From Apostichopus japonicus (Eukaryota > Echinodermata > Holothuroidea > Aspidochirotida > Stichopodidae), in contig NC_092575.1 in assembly GCF_037975245.1 (NCBI RefSeq), forward strand, positions 1,377,001 through 1,441,000: a stretch of 64,000 bases of DNA, given 5' to 3'. The notes beneath the pieces are model-generated. The model saw nothing but the letters and a program-made list of their open reading frames with translations. It did not search any database and was not told the origin of the DNA. Within the stretch, counting starts at the first letter, position 1. Each line of letters starts with the position of its first letter. Below are positions 1-12,448 of this stretch, piece after piece. A program made the translations under genes and the position numbers.

Positions 1-1844
1 CCCGGCCGTATAGTCAACACATGTTATCTCCCACTGACTGGAATGGTGCATTAATTAAGGTAGGATGATACTACTTTACCCTTGCTCTGCCATCATCTCC
101 GCCTTTGCCTTTCCTTCCTCTCGACTCCCCCACCCCCCCCCCCCCATCCATATTTCTCTCCTTTCTACTCGCCTTCTTTCCTGCCCCTTTCTTTCCTTAC
201 TACATTTCCTTTCCTCGTTGCCTGAAGTCGCTGTCTGTTAGGACACACTAAATTATGCGTTTAACCATGAAACCACTTAACGTTTATTTGCCAATAAAGT
301 GATTTCCTTTACAATTTTGGCTGAACTCGTTGTTATGGTGACTCGGAACTGTTCTATAAAACTTCATTAGTCGGTTTACGTACATTAGTTACCGCAGAAT
401 AAAACGCTGAATTTTAATCTTTCAATCACTGCGTGGTATGATACAATGTATAAAGCATAGTTCAAGTGTCCCTTCAATCATCATATATAAGAATGAGATC
501 GTCGGCCACATCCCCAATCCACCCCAGTATAGTTTAAATCCTAACCAAGCACAGCTTCCTAATCTGCCCCACCCCCCTCCCTCTCCCACACACATCCCAT
601 GCCTCTTACATCAGGACGGTGTACACGTGATTATGATGGCTAATGTGTAGCCAAACTCTTCAGAGAATACCGTATATATTAAGTATGAAATACTTAGAGC
701 GCATTCATTAAACTTTATTTCAGGACAGCGCTTTCAAATAAATGATTTACTAAATCCGGAGATTTTCGAAGTCTGAAGTAGTACTTAATTCAAATACAAG
801 ATAGCGTTTTGAAATGTACACATACAATGGCGGTATACCAAAACAAGAAGTTCTTCTAATCTCCAATGCCAGACATTCTCGAAAATACTAAACGGAACAT
901 TCAGTCTATACATTAACAGTACGCTAGAACATTTTTCCTTTTTCAGTTCATGTTCTTGACATCGATACTTGAAATGGTGATTTATGTTCTCGTTGTTGTC
1001 ACTAGAAAGTGCGGACGACATTAATGTACATTTCGTTTAACGAATGATGCAGCAAAAAAGTGACATGGCATTGGAATTAAAATTTGTAATCCACATGAAT
1101 GTTGATTAAGCGTAGAATATTTTAACGTAACGGTATGCAAATGTCTATGAATGCTGGACGTTTCTTGTCAAGATAATTTTTTTTACCCAAATATGCTAGA
1201 ATATCTAATATTGGTCATTCAGATTCAAACTCCAACAGGCATGTTACCGCCCCGCCCCCTCCCCCTCCCCCCCCCCCCCCACACACAGAGCTTTCTCGAT
1301 CTGTGAGATATGTTATGGTATAATATCACACACACAATGTTAGTGAATAACTATAGGAGAGTCGGAAACTACTAGGTACTTTTGAAAACTTGTACCAGTT
1401 TTAGCGCGTTAATATTTGATTCAGTACTGATGACCTTAGAACTTGAAATGATTAAAATCGTATAAAAGCTACGTGAGTTAAGTTTAAACCAGAGCCAGCT
1501 TGTTATCAACTTTCCCCGTCTCCTGGCGATTAAATGGAGATTCAGGGGAAAGTACCTTTAATCACCAATAAAAGCGTTAATAGAAACTTTCCTGTTTTCA
1601 TTTCTACGGCTTATACTAGGACCTCTTGTGTCAAACATGCCGCTAACAGTAATCGCCTGCATAGTCGCTATTGTTTTTCAAACGGTAACGGATAATATAA
1701 AATCGAAATCATTGTTTAGGCCTACCTTCCAATTTCAAGGGCTTGGCTCAAGTGCATTCACAAGCCAATTTTACCAGACCTCAACCCCATCTATATTGTG
1801 AACTATAGTTGGGTCAACAAATATCGGAGGGATTAGCGGTGTTC

Positions 1845-1912
1845 CCTTCCCTTCCCTTACATTTTCCTTCCCTTACATTTCCCTTCCTTTACATTTCCCT
1901 TCCCTATAACGC
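1845..1912. repeat. Short pyrimidine-rich tandem repeat
   Basis: About four imperfect copies of a 16-17 base unit of the form TTTCCCTTCCCTTACA. The strand is almost pure pyrimidine. No function is apparent. Confidence 0.7.
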
Positions 1913-2389
1913 TCACTTCGTGCATGGCTAAGCCAAAATGAATTTGTTTTTACTCACACGCCGTAGTGACCGCTTTCTGTCAGCGCAGTATCAGCCACTC
2001 CAAAGGAATTGAACTTTCTGGTAGGTTGAGGGGTGTAATACCGATGCCTTGATTGTCCATTATCGCCATTATAGAGCTCATCGCTCTGAGTAGATTTTAC
2101 TGAAAAGATGAATTGCTATAGTATTGTAAAGAAACTTTCGTATAGTTGCTCGACAATGTTTATTAATTTAAAATTACGATTGAACTGACTTATGCATGTA
2201 ATACGCATGTCTTTCGTATCTAAACAGAAAAGAAATTGAAATTTTCAGTGATTCCATGTCGCATTTTTAAAAGTGGACAATTTTGATAGCGAGGATCTTA
2301 TCGCGGTTTCGACGTAGTTTTTTGTTGTTTTTGTTTTGCCAAGTGTAATACTTAAGCGTTGCAGCTCTCGCATCGGTTTTATGGCTTTG

Positions 2390-2720
2390 ATTTCTATTGA
2401 CCTCAACTTATCTTTGACCTCAAATTGAAAACAACATGGGTCATTGTACTGTACTAACGTGGGTACACATTCAAAGTATAACGTTCATGCAAGGTTTACC
2501 CTGATTTTGACCTGTATTGATTTAAAATGACCTTTGACCTTCACAGGGATGCACATACCAAGTGTGATGTGCATTCACATTCAAGCTTTTACCATACAAT
2601 TATAGTGCTTAAAAACGCCACTTTCAGCCATTGACCTCTGTATGACTTCAAATGAGCTTTAACCTCCATAATAAACGATAGGTTCCTTACAACCAATATG
2701 TGGCATTCACGTCATAAGTT
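2390..2720. repeat. TGACCT-rich diverged repeat
   Basis: Repeated words TTGACCTC, TTTGACCTC, TTTTGACCT, TGACCTTTGACCTT and TTGACCTCTG occur at roughly 20-100 base spacing, with related context such as GCACATACCA and GTGATGTGCATTCACATTC. The piece TGACCTTTGACCT near 2530 matches the direct-repeat-1 layout bound by HNF4/RXR-type nuclear receptors. The whole block reads like an old dispersed repeat, so the receptor match may be incidental. Confidence 0.4.
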
Positions 2721-2907
2721 TAAGACCCCCTCAAAGATCCTGTCATCAGAATATATTGTACTTGGTTTCAGGAGGGTTACTAAAAGACATTTCTTTCTCT
2801 AGCTGTACAGCTTTACATGGGTCAGTAAATGTGTTCCTTCATGCTCTCATAGCCTGTGCTTGACCGTCGTCTAACAAACTTTAAATATGCATATCGATAT
2901 ATGTGCC

Positions 2908-2909
<2 letters not shown>

Positions 2910-2942
<33 letters not shown>

Positions 2943-2944
2943 TG
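2910..2944. repeat. (TA)n microsatellite
   Basis: Nearly pure TA dinucleotides with one G interruption. It lies immediately downstream, on the minus strand, of the splice donor at 2951, within about ten bases of the exon end. Confidence 0.95.
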
Positions 2945-2951
2945 TACTCAC

Positions 2952-3830
2952 CATCTGCATCAGACAATTTGATATGGTATGAGAATCCACCGTCAGTAGT
3001 CACTCGCCTGTGTTTTTTACTAGTGATGGCAGGCTTGGGTCTGTTGACAGTGTGCATTAAAGTGTCGGATTTCCGGCGGACGTGTTTAGCGTGGGGAGGT
3101 CTAGGGGCCTTCCGTTTGGGGGTCAGCTGCTCATCAGCTGAAGAATTATGTTGCCTTCCTGATAGCGAACAGTCCCTTTGCCTCAATTCCAACAAGACTG
3201 AATCATCCAGTGATCGGGAAGTGTTTAATTTGTTATGGAAACCTCTGTCCCTAGGTAAAGACTTTGTACGTTTGTCGTGTTTGCTTTCATTCGCAACTTG
3301 GTTACCAACATTTTTTTGCGAATTCTTTATTTTTGGTCCTGCATCGTCTTCTGATTTAAGTTCGTGTGAGGAGTGGTTGGGGGCTGGAGGCGCTACATTC
3401 GTGATATGCCGTTTAGGCGGAACAAGTGCGGTCTTTTTGTATTCCAGTGGTCGGCCAATGATAACATCAGGGTGTGTCTTCGGGGAGGGGGTCGGTTTCG
3501 GTGTAGGCGTTCCAGTCAGAGAGAGGGGCGTCGTCGCCGTTAAAGGCGTCTCTAATGAATTAGCAGTAGAGGGCGTACTTGATCTTGGTTTAGGGGGCGT
3601 CCCTGACCAACTGTGTATCCCACTGTCGACCAGGGGTTTCGCTCTTTTGTCCGGTATCTCAAGTTTTAACCCGTGAGGTTTTTTAGGTTTGGGTGGCTTG
3701 ACGTAAGATTTTCTGCTCATCTGTGGCGAATGGTACCGATGAATGGATTCGTCATGTTTGTTTTTTGTGGCTATCATCTGTTCTTCGATTAACTTTGAAA
3801 GACTATTCCTTCGTCTCAACTTGAAGCCAA
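2952..3830 (-). CDS. Internal exon of an unidentified proline/serine/basic-rich protein
   Basis: An uninterrupted 879-nt minus-strand exon. On that strand it follows a good acceptor (pyrimidine tract then TGTACAG, ending at 3831) and ends at a donor GTGAGT (GT at 2951-2950). Both flanking introns are phase 1, so the exon is symmetric and could be skipped without a frameshift. The 292-codon translation looks disordered: many Ser, Pro, Thr, Lys and Arg, PPKPKKP and TPTPKPTPSPK runs, an RRNSLSKLIEEQ segment near the start, and KRKAPRPP near the end. The last resembles the KRAP-type motif of Cordon-bleu (an actin nucleator) and is also a possible SH3 ligand. That resemblance is too short to assign the family. 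Open reading over 0.9 kb with both splice sites makes a real exon likely. The rest of the gene was not located; flanking (TA)n tracts sit in both introns. Confidence 0.7.
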
Positions 3831-3944
3831 CTGTACAAAAAAACAAGAGAAACAAAATAACACAACAATAATTAGAAGAAGCCAGAAGAGATTAACTCTG
3901 CAGCCAGACCTTATATGATTTGCATAATACTTGTTTTATATATT

Positions 3945-4577
<633 letters not shown>

Positions 4578-4582
4578 ACAAT

Positions 4583-6450
4583 CAGGCGCGTATCCAGGGG
4601 TCCGTTGGGGGCGCGCGCCCCCCGGGTAAGAAAAAGGGGAGAGAAAAAAAGAGAAGAAAGAGGGAAAAAAGAAGGGGAAAAGAGGAGGAGGAGAGGAAGG
4701 AAGGGAATAGAAAAAGAAGAAAGAGAGAAAACGAGGTAGTAAAAGAAAACTGCCAAGACACCGGGAAGAGAAAGAGGAACAGTGACATCATTACAGCGCT
4801 GATCCCTATTATATACACAGGGTAGCCAATGACGGATCGAAGACTTCAGAAGGGGCGTGCGCCTCACCCTACCCCTTACACCGACAACTCCATTTTGACG
4901 TTTCCATTTTTCCTCTCTCACTAATGTATCTATAAAAATACTATATATGGTCTATCATAACGCGTGTTTGTGTATGGACGCTTTAAACAATTGTGCTATG
5001 AAACAAACTGTGGCTGGTCTCGAACTCGACCGAGTCGTCGGGGAACATGACGCATTTCGGGAAGAGGGCGACCGCCCCCTCCCCCGAGCATATTTTTTTT
5101 TATGATATCGCTAGTAATTTCAAAATAGAAAATGCTTAGATGCAACTTACAGGGCATGGGAAGTGTCATTTCCAGCGATCTGGGAGACATTTTCGGGCAA
5201 AATTTTCTTGTACGCTCCGCGCCAACTCGTGGTGGCGCTACGCTAAGATAGTTTGCCTATAGGCTTCGCCCTTCCCTTGGCAAATTATTCGCTGCGCACC
5301 TGTTCGAATTTGTAAAGCAAACAGCAGATATCACATCATATCAGTGAGCATGAAAATGGCTGTTCCAGGATGAACAGCCTCAAAACTGTCGATGTGTGTA
5401 ATCATAGGAACCCAATTTGAATTGGGGGCTGTAACGACTTGCCCGATAAATTCAACCAAAATTTTTCGCGCGCGAAGCGCGCGTTCAACAATGCAATGTA
5501 AATATCATATAAGCAAGCATCGGTTATTTCATCGCATACCATCGTGTACCGTACGGTCCGTGGAAATTGCCCAGTATACCGCGGGATGCTAATGTACACA
5601 ACGAAATGTCTTATGTAGATGGAGAAAAGGCATGGAGGTCCAATTATGTCAAATTCTCTTTTACATTAGTAATGGCGAACTAGTCGACCAAGCTTAGAAC
5701 TTTATTTTAAGTATCAAGGAGATATTTTTTCATTTCCTTTAGCTATACATCATGGCAATTTATTTTTCTTTCAATAGGAACCACCCCCCCCCCCCCCCCG
5801 CCTCATACGCCAATGTGTGTAGTGTTCGGTTTCGGAAATATCTGCTATTATTTCATTTCCTTCAACCAAGTTTTATAATAGCCGTTATAAGAGGGTTTAA
5901 TATTTCTACACCAATAAATTAACTGTGTCTGAATTTTCGAAAATTTCCTTACCATACTTCCCTCTATACTCGTGTAGTTTTGACCGGTCTGTTAGGGGTT
6001 CAAGGAGGTTTTTCTATATTGGTTGTCCATAGATGACACTTTTTGCAACATTATGGGTATGTTTTTAAGTGAATTTTCAAATTCTGAACAAATAATGTGC
6101 TGAAAACCTTCAAAAGTGGGGCTGTCGGGTATTGTGGGCCGCGACGTATAGAATGACCTACAAAAGCAATGATCCACAGGCATGCGATGAGGTCGAACAT
6201 GATTTGTCACTGAAGAAAATCTTCAAAAAGTTTATGGATGAAAGAAAAAAAAACTATTGGGAAAAACTTGGTTCTCAGGCAAAAGTGTACATCTGGTTGG
6301 TCATTTTCAAGCCCGAGAAGTGCCATTTCCGGTGATCTGGGGGTATCAAAACCAGAATTTTTCTTGTACGCTGCGCGCCAACCGATGGTGGCGCTCCGCT
6401 TAGATAGTAATTCGCGCCCCCCGGGTTAGAAAATCCTGGATACGCCCCTG
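4583..6450. mobile_element. Non-autonomous DNA transposon, hAT-like, with 5-bp duplication
   Basis: The left end reads CAGGCGCGTATCCAGG and the right end CCTGGATACGCCCCTG, a 16-bp imperfect terminal inverted repeat. ACAAT flanks both sides (4578-4582 and 6451-6455). CAGGGGCG-like ends are typical of hAT elements; most make 8-bp duplications, but 5-bp families are known. There is no transposase ORF. Subterminal sequence includes a stem-like module around 5205-5260 and again at 6360-6410 (CTTGTACGCT..CGCGCCAAC..GGTGGCGCT) that recurs in the elements at 14120 and 18050. The 1.87-kb length and internal repetition suggest two related copies nested together. Confidence 0.7.
4632..4782. repeat. Polypurine tract inside the 4583-6450 element
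   Basis: About 150 bases almost entirely A and G on the plus strand, without a strict period. It could form triplex (H-DNA) structure. The Lys/Arg/Glu-rich open frame across it is compositional. Confidence 0.8.
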
Positions 6451-6455
6451 ACAAT

Positions 6456-8618
6456 GTCATAACGTTGCTTAAATTGACGGGAAAAGTTGTCTGCGCTTTC
6501 TCTCTCTCCTTTATAAAGATTCGTTGTAATGCCAAGAAAAAGTGAGGAAATTACAACAGGAAGTCAAATTCGTTGTAGTTCACTATCAACTTAAGTATGA
6601 TACTGTACATGTTATAGACATGCATGTTCTGGGTAATTGTTGTTATGAATCATAGTAAACAGCGTAACTAGGAAGGGTTCTTTCATATCGGGTTAGTGTG
6701 GGCAGCACCTGAGTACATCTAGTACTTGTAGGGTCTCAATACATCATACAATTATCTGCTTGACTTTACTGGCAAACATACAAGTTTTGTGTCTTTCCTA
6801 CAAGTGGTTACACCAAGAAATATAGAAAATAAATAATCAGTTGAACAGATATTGGAATAACACATTGGATGAAATGGATGAAGATAACATACAGTCACGT
6901 GACGTTGCGTGACCCGACCCGACCCGACGTGATATCACATCAAATCATAACACAACACAACACATCACGTCACAACGTCACAACACATCACATATGTCAA
7001 TATATACATAAATATACACCGACGTGATAGAATTCCTCGAGAAACGAAATGGATGAATGGTGGTGGGGGAGGTGGGGGGGGGGGGTGAGATATTCTCCTT
7101 CTCTTTTTACACACAGTAGAAGGCTGTAACTGGTAATAGCTTATCTGGTTTATACTCGATGAAGTATTAACCTCAGAATGAAAAGAGATGTTATAGAAGC
7201 AACACGAAAGCCAAAGAAGTGAAGCCAAACCGAGATTTGAACTCGATGATAGTGCAGTCATCAAAACAAACGGAAGTGACACAGTTAGTGAAGCATAACT
7301 CATCCCATTAGGATGTAAAACGTTGTACCGAAGTCTTCCTAAAGGAAACAAATTATTCAGAAAGAAACATTCCCATGGGTTAGGATGTTAAAGTTATGTA
7401 TCATAATCCAGTAATATTAGATGTATATTCTAATTAAATATTTCCATAACCCATATTTGTTGACGAATCTAACTTGATATGATGACATTTCAATAGCTAC
7501 AATTTTCCTGCCATAGAACGCAAAATTTGAAACTCATATTTAATAATTTAACATATTCGAATATTTTTGTTTAATTGTTGCAGTACGCGATTTCATTGTA
7601 GTTTTCCCTTCATTTCATTATTGGTATTAAACATTCCTCATCGTTAGGACCATTCTCTTTCTGATTACTATATAAATGTGACAAATTTATCTGTTAAAAA
7701 TTACGTTATTAATTTTATCCGTTAATGCGGATACATAATTTACATGGATGAATGATATGTAAACGCTGATTATAACCTTTCAGTTTTGTTTAACAAACCA
7801 ACTAAAAATATTACAAACTGTTAATCAAACTGAATAAATAACAAAGAACAAACAAATTAAAGACATGTCTCGCAGAAAAAAAATATATAAAAAGTAATTC
7901 CGACTTATTATTATAATTATTATTTCTTCCACGAAATTTGTTCTCATTAAATGTAGTGGTAGTCTGTATTATATATTTAGGTAGTTCTTTCTTCATACAT
8001 GCATATCGAAAGCTTAAAATGGCATGTATTAAAAATATCAAAACTTTCTGTAAACAGAACAGGTGACCCGGGTACTGATTTTGGTTTAAAAAGTGCAATA
8101 AATTCATATTATTCTCTGAGAGTTACGCGTTATACCGATTCTCTGGTACCTGTAAATATAATCTTCTCTTCTTTAGATAAAGAAACATTCGTACTTACCA
8201 TGTGTATCTCCATTGGTAGTTCGTTCGAGGTCCATGTTTTTCTCTTCTACTCCTTGGTACATGTATATATAACGTAGTGAATGTTGTATAACTCAGTAGC
8301 TATCCATAACTTGGAACTTGGAACTCGTTTCATACATTGCTTCTACACAGGTTGAGCGTTGGCAGTATATAACCATACATGTAGATAGTGGTTCATGTCT
8401 GTGTAGATATATAGCCTATGCATATGACAACAGGATATCGGTAGGGTTACAACGGAAGTTTTCTGAATGACAAGTCAGAAAGTTGACCTTTTCTTTGCTG
8501 ATTAAGTTCCCATGTTGGAGAAAAAAAGGTATTGATTTTATATACGGGTGATTCTACAGAGGGGCGACCCCTTAGTCAATGAGTTTATTATCTATAAATA
8601 AACTTACATAAATAAACT

Positions 8619-8620
<2 letters not shown>
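6456..8620. other. Non-coding stretch with small simple repeats
   Basis: No supported gene. A degenerate CACATCACAACACATCAC/CCCGACCCGAC-type repeat occupies about 6900-7000 and a poly-G run lies at 7072-7086. The open frames near 6965-7351 and 7811-8107 show no family resemblance and have AT-biased codons. Confidence 0.5.

Positions 8621-8622
<2 letters not shown>

Positions 8623-8702
<80 letters not shown>
8623..8702. repeat. (TA)n microsatellite
   Basis: About 80 bases of TA dinucleotides with one AAATA interruption. Just after it is a near-perfect palindrome, GATAATCCAGGATTATC (8706-8722), with further related GGATTATCAAT words. Confidence 0.95.
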
Positions 8703-8705
<3 letters not shown>

Positions 8706-8722
8706 TCGATAATCCAGGATTA

Positions 8723-9482
8723 TCAATTGATATATCTGGATTATCAATCGAAAGAAAGGGTTCTCGATATATTAGGCATTATGTTTGCCATATCCGAGCC
8801 TTGCTGCTGCATTGATTTATCGATACTATGTTAGGCTAATGCTGCATCAAATTTTACAAGTTAGCAGAAAATCAGGAAAAATTAATAAGACACTGAGCAT
8901 TTTTAGTATCATGATGGGAGTATATGACAAATCTATTTTAATTTGCTATAACATGATTTAAGATGGATAGAGCATTAAAAATTTACACTTCGTGCCGTAG
9001 AAGTGAATTTGTTTTTTAAATTATTCGTTATTCTGATGTCAAGACACCTTTTCATTCAAGGAACTTTTAAATTACTAATTTGACTATGGTTAATGATATA
9101 TCTATTCGAAGTTGACATTCATGACCCATTAATTATGCAAATAGGTACTCCACAACAAGCTACGTTGTTTAGCACAAGTGCATTGGTCAATTCTTAGTAC
9201 TTACCAAACTTCATGTGAAACAACGATGAAACGGATATCGCAAGCAATCAGTTATTTATTTTCAAGCAAAAATGTTATTCATCACACTGTAGCGTCCAAG
9301 ATGAAGAGATAAAGCTGTAGTGAACCGCTTGAACCGTTCATGCCGGTGTACCTAACCAGGCTGAGTTTCCAGACTGTGCACGTGAAGAGATACGAAACCT
9401 GACAATATAGTACAACTGAAGGTAGTTTTCATTTTCATTTTCATTGTTTACTAAAGATGAACATGGTTCGTTCCTTTCCCTT

Positions 9483-9524
<42 letters not shown>

Positions 9525-11040
9525 TTATCTTAATATATATAAATATATATCTACATCAAATTTTCCCGGTCAATTGGATCCTTCGAGCATTCCGTGCCAC
9601 AAATGCCAGTATGTTTCAGTGGATTAATTCGATAAACATCATAATTTGGTATCTGACCTTCGTTTAACATGAAGAATAATTAACATCTCAAGTTTATGAC
9701 GTCTGGCTTAGCTGTTTAAATTTTCTTTCTTATTTCAATTAATAAACCAACTGCCTTCCTAAATTGGTAATTGAAATGTCAAAGTGTCCATATAGGACAT
9801 AGACTGCATGATCGAGGGATATAGCTCTCCCAAGAATTGAAAGAAAAACAAAAACAAATAACAAAAGTAGTAAGCTGGCGCGACATTAAGTGGGAACGAA
9901 TATATAGATGCATTAAGAGCGATGAACAAACCCAAAGGAATTAGTTTTCTACTTTAACCAAAGTTTGTTACTTTGATGTTGACTATAAACTTGTTTGTGT
10001 TTTTATCCTTGGTTTTGCTTCGCTAGAATCAACTCATAATTAGTTAACTTCTTTGACCGACGTACAATTATCTGCATCTTGTGTTCAATCTCCTCGTACC
10101 GTGAAAATATTGATCCTGTTTCCATGGAAACCCAATCCAGCTTACTAGCCATTTTCTTATTCTTTTTCCTTTGACAAATATATGAAAGAACACATTTTGT
10201 TGCCAACAAAATAGCAAATTGTTTGTTTTTATCAAAGGTTATGGTCGTTTAATTTGATCAATATTTCAATTTTTATGTAAACAAGAGATTGAGTATGTAA
10301 CGTCCGGCGAAAGTATTTCCACTATAAATTTACCAATTTAAATGTCTGAGTATCATTTCATGCCTATATGATTTTCAAATCGTTTTTTAAAATCCTATGA
10401 GAACGTAATTGGCCTTTGCTCATTGAGGTTTGCATATTCATATATTTTGATCAGATTTACGGAGGCTTATATAAACAACCAGCGATTTGCGAATTATGAT
10501 TACCTATTTTTTTTTCAGAAAATCTGCAAGAGATGAACCTTTGAGACAGTAGTCTGTTCACCACTTTCAGAGTTTCAAGCTGATGAAACTTACAGGAAGA
10601 TTGTTACATATCTCTAAAGGAAGATTTGTTCTGGCATATTTGCTTTTGAAAAGCGATCATTTCTTTTAATAAAATAAACTTTTTTTTGACATAAATGAAT
10701 AAAAGCGTTATATTCCGATAACTCATTAAGTGATTCATTTATTCTTTATAGCATTAACTATCAGAACGGTAATATTATCATTCCAGGAGGATTTTTCTTC
10801 CGCCGGAAAGAGAAAAGTGTCTTACAGTTGAATTTTGCAAGTATCTTCATAACTGTTTGAAGCAGTTGGACCGAAACATTGACAGAAAGATAATCGATTA
10901 AGGTAGTATTCATTTGGAGCTTAAAAAAGGTGGTTTGCTACTTTTGGTCCTTCCTCCAAGCACCAGAACTAAATGGTCATTATAGAGGAATTAACGAGTG
11001 TAACTTGACCATTCAATGATCATTCATTGAAACATCAGCT
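8723..11040. other. Intergenic stretch upstream of the GPCR
   Basis: Non-coding AT-rich DNA with a (TA)n tract at about 9486-9523. A 68-codon minus-strand open frame at 10003-10209 encodes a charged peptide with no family I recognise; no splice or start context makes it convincing. Nothing else is visible. Confidence 0.5.
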
Positions 11041-11051
11041 TACGCGGTGGG

Positions 11052-11059
11052 TATATATA
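11052..11059 (+). promoter_or_regulatory. Possible TATA box of the GPCR gene
   Basis: GTATATATAGG lies about 180 bases before the GPCR start codon, in a local rise of GC, a plausible distance for a short 5' UTR. TA-rich words are common in this window, so this is weak. Confidence 0.3.
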
Positions 11060-11230
11060 GGACACGCTGGTATACGATTTCTATCAGGAATTTGAAGAAA
11101 AGAAAAAAACTGACTAATATATAAAAGATGCGTTAATAGTGTTACATATATACGTTATACTATATACTGTAGAGAATTCTGACTTCAGACAGCTTCAATA
11201 CGCCATTAGTCGTACAATTGTTAAAGCAAA

Positions 11231-12448
11231 ATGGATACCACCATCATACCGCCATATACAGATGACGACAGTGGTACCATGAATGCCGACACCGAGGAGA
11301 CCAGTGTAAGACCCATCTTTTCAGTCTTCATGGTGGTCAGGTTCACCATAGGATGTCTCGGTTGTCTCGGCAATTCCTTCGTCTGTTTAATTTTCCTACA
11401 CCCGGGTACTCAGAAAAATCAGACAAACGTACTTATTACCCACCAGGCGTTCATTGACCTCGGTTCATCGATTCTGTTCGTAATTTATACGGTTTACGAT
11501 ACAATCGGTTTAAACCTAGACTTCGATATTTTATTTCTCGATGCAGTCTTGTGTTTTATTGTCAAGAGTAGGATATTAATTTTTACCTCGCTCGCTGTGT
11601 CCACGTACAATCTTACCCTCATCTCTCTTGAGCGATATTTCGCCACGGTTCATCCCGTCCGGTACCCAAAAATCTTTACGAGACGATACCTCCGGGTCAT
11701 GATGGCTACGGTTTGGTTATTGGCACCCGTACCACAGTATTTCATACTGTGGGAATCGAGAAGTTTTCAAGATGGCGTATGTATTGTCGAATGGTCGCTA
11801 AATACCTCTGGAATCATTCTATTCCTCTGGGAGTATTTTCTTCCCGTATCGTTTATGTCGTTTTCATTCATATGTATCGTGAACAAATTGAATAAGTTGA
11901 ATAACTTTAATTCACCATTTATCAAATCTAATCATCCGAATACCGCGGTTTCTTCCGCCAGTGACAAGTTTCAAGCATCGGCGATAGGTCCGGACGGTGT
12001 TTGTAACACAATGACCAATTACCGTGGGCCTCCTGACACCAGTAATCGTAGCTATTCAGTGCCGGGATCAACAATGGCCTCCTGCACTAGTCTCTCTGCA
12101 GCGGTTTCAATTGAAGGCGGCTTGAATCGAAAACAGAAGACAGACCAGACGACGAAGAGAAGAGCGACCTCTTGGCGTGTAAATGCAACAAAAACATTGT
12201 TTATTGTTTATGTTGTTTATATTGTTTGTTGGACACCAAATCAATTTGCATTTTTGTATTTAACTATTTCGGGGTCTCTCGATTATTTTTTGCATAGCTA
12301 TCAGATCACGGTTATCCTAGCTATTTTTAATAGCTGTGTTAATCCATTTATCTATGCCTTACGTCACAAAACTTACAAAGACAAAGTGTACGAAATGTTT
12401 ACCGGGTGGAAGATATGCTTCTGTCGCAGATGGGACAATGGAACTTAG
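11231..12448 (+). CDS. Orphan rhodopsin-like (class A) G protein-coupled receptor, single exon
   Basis: The complete 405-residue intronless ORF starts in a good context (AAAATGG). Class A hallmarks are visible: GNSFV in TM1 (Asn48), Asp76 in TM2, Cys108 at the top of TM3 paired in principle with Cys184 in the second extracellular loop, the ERY variant of DRY at 134-136, Trp162 in TM4, CWTP at 333-336 in TM6 and NPFIY at 371-375 in TM7. The N-terminus is short and acidic with no signal peptide. The third intracellular loop is long (roughly 212-318), rich in Ser, Thr and Asn. CFC at 396-398 near the C-terminus is a possible palmitoylation site. The receptor should sit in the plasma membrane and couple to a heterotrimeric G protein. 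The ligand cannot be told from sequence; TM patterns fit peptide-type class A receptors only loosely. Intronless, lineage-expanded receptors of this kind are known in sea urchins. All key residues are intact, so I see no sign of a pseudogene. Confidence 0.93.
   Translation: MDTTIIPPYTDDDSGTMNADTEETSVRPIFSVFMVVRFTIGCLGCLGNSFVCLIFLHPGTQKNQTNVLITHQAFIDLGSSILFVIYTVYDTIGLNLDFDILFLDAVLCFIVKSRILIFTSLAVSTYNLTLISLERYFATVHPVRYPKIFTRRYLRVMMATVWLLAPVPQYFILWESRSFQDGVCIVEWSLNTSGIILFLWEYFLPVSFMSFSFICIVNKLNKLNNFNSPFIKSNHPNTAVSSASDKFQASAIGPDGVCNTMTNYRGPPDTSNRSYSVPGSTMASCTSLSAAVSIEGGLNRKQKTDQTTKRRATSWRVNATKTLFIVYVVYIVCWTPNQFAFLYLTISGSLDYFLHSYQITVILAIFNSCVNPFIYALRHKTYKDKVYEMFTGWKICFCRRWDNGT

Larger units (their letters stand above)
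1..2880. other. Non-coding stretch, no gene recognised
   Basis: AT-rich sequence without a convincing ORF. It holds poly-C runs (about 127-146 and 1255-1280), a short degenerate pyrimidine-rich tandem repeat near 1845-1910, and a stretch at 2390-2720 rich in TTGACCT-type words. Exons of the minus-strand gene ending at 2952 may lie here, but I could not define any with acceptor, frame and donor. The open frames at 438-650 and 785-1021 look like chance. Confidence 0.5.

Noticed and set aside
2903-3676. 257-codon plus-strand open frame
   Set aside because: It is the mirror of the minus-strand exon, which has proper splice sites and a symmetric phase; this frame has neither.
10003-10209. 68-codon minus-strand frame with a charged, plausible peptide
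   Set aside because: No family resemblance, start context or splice sites strong enough to call it a gene.
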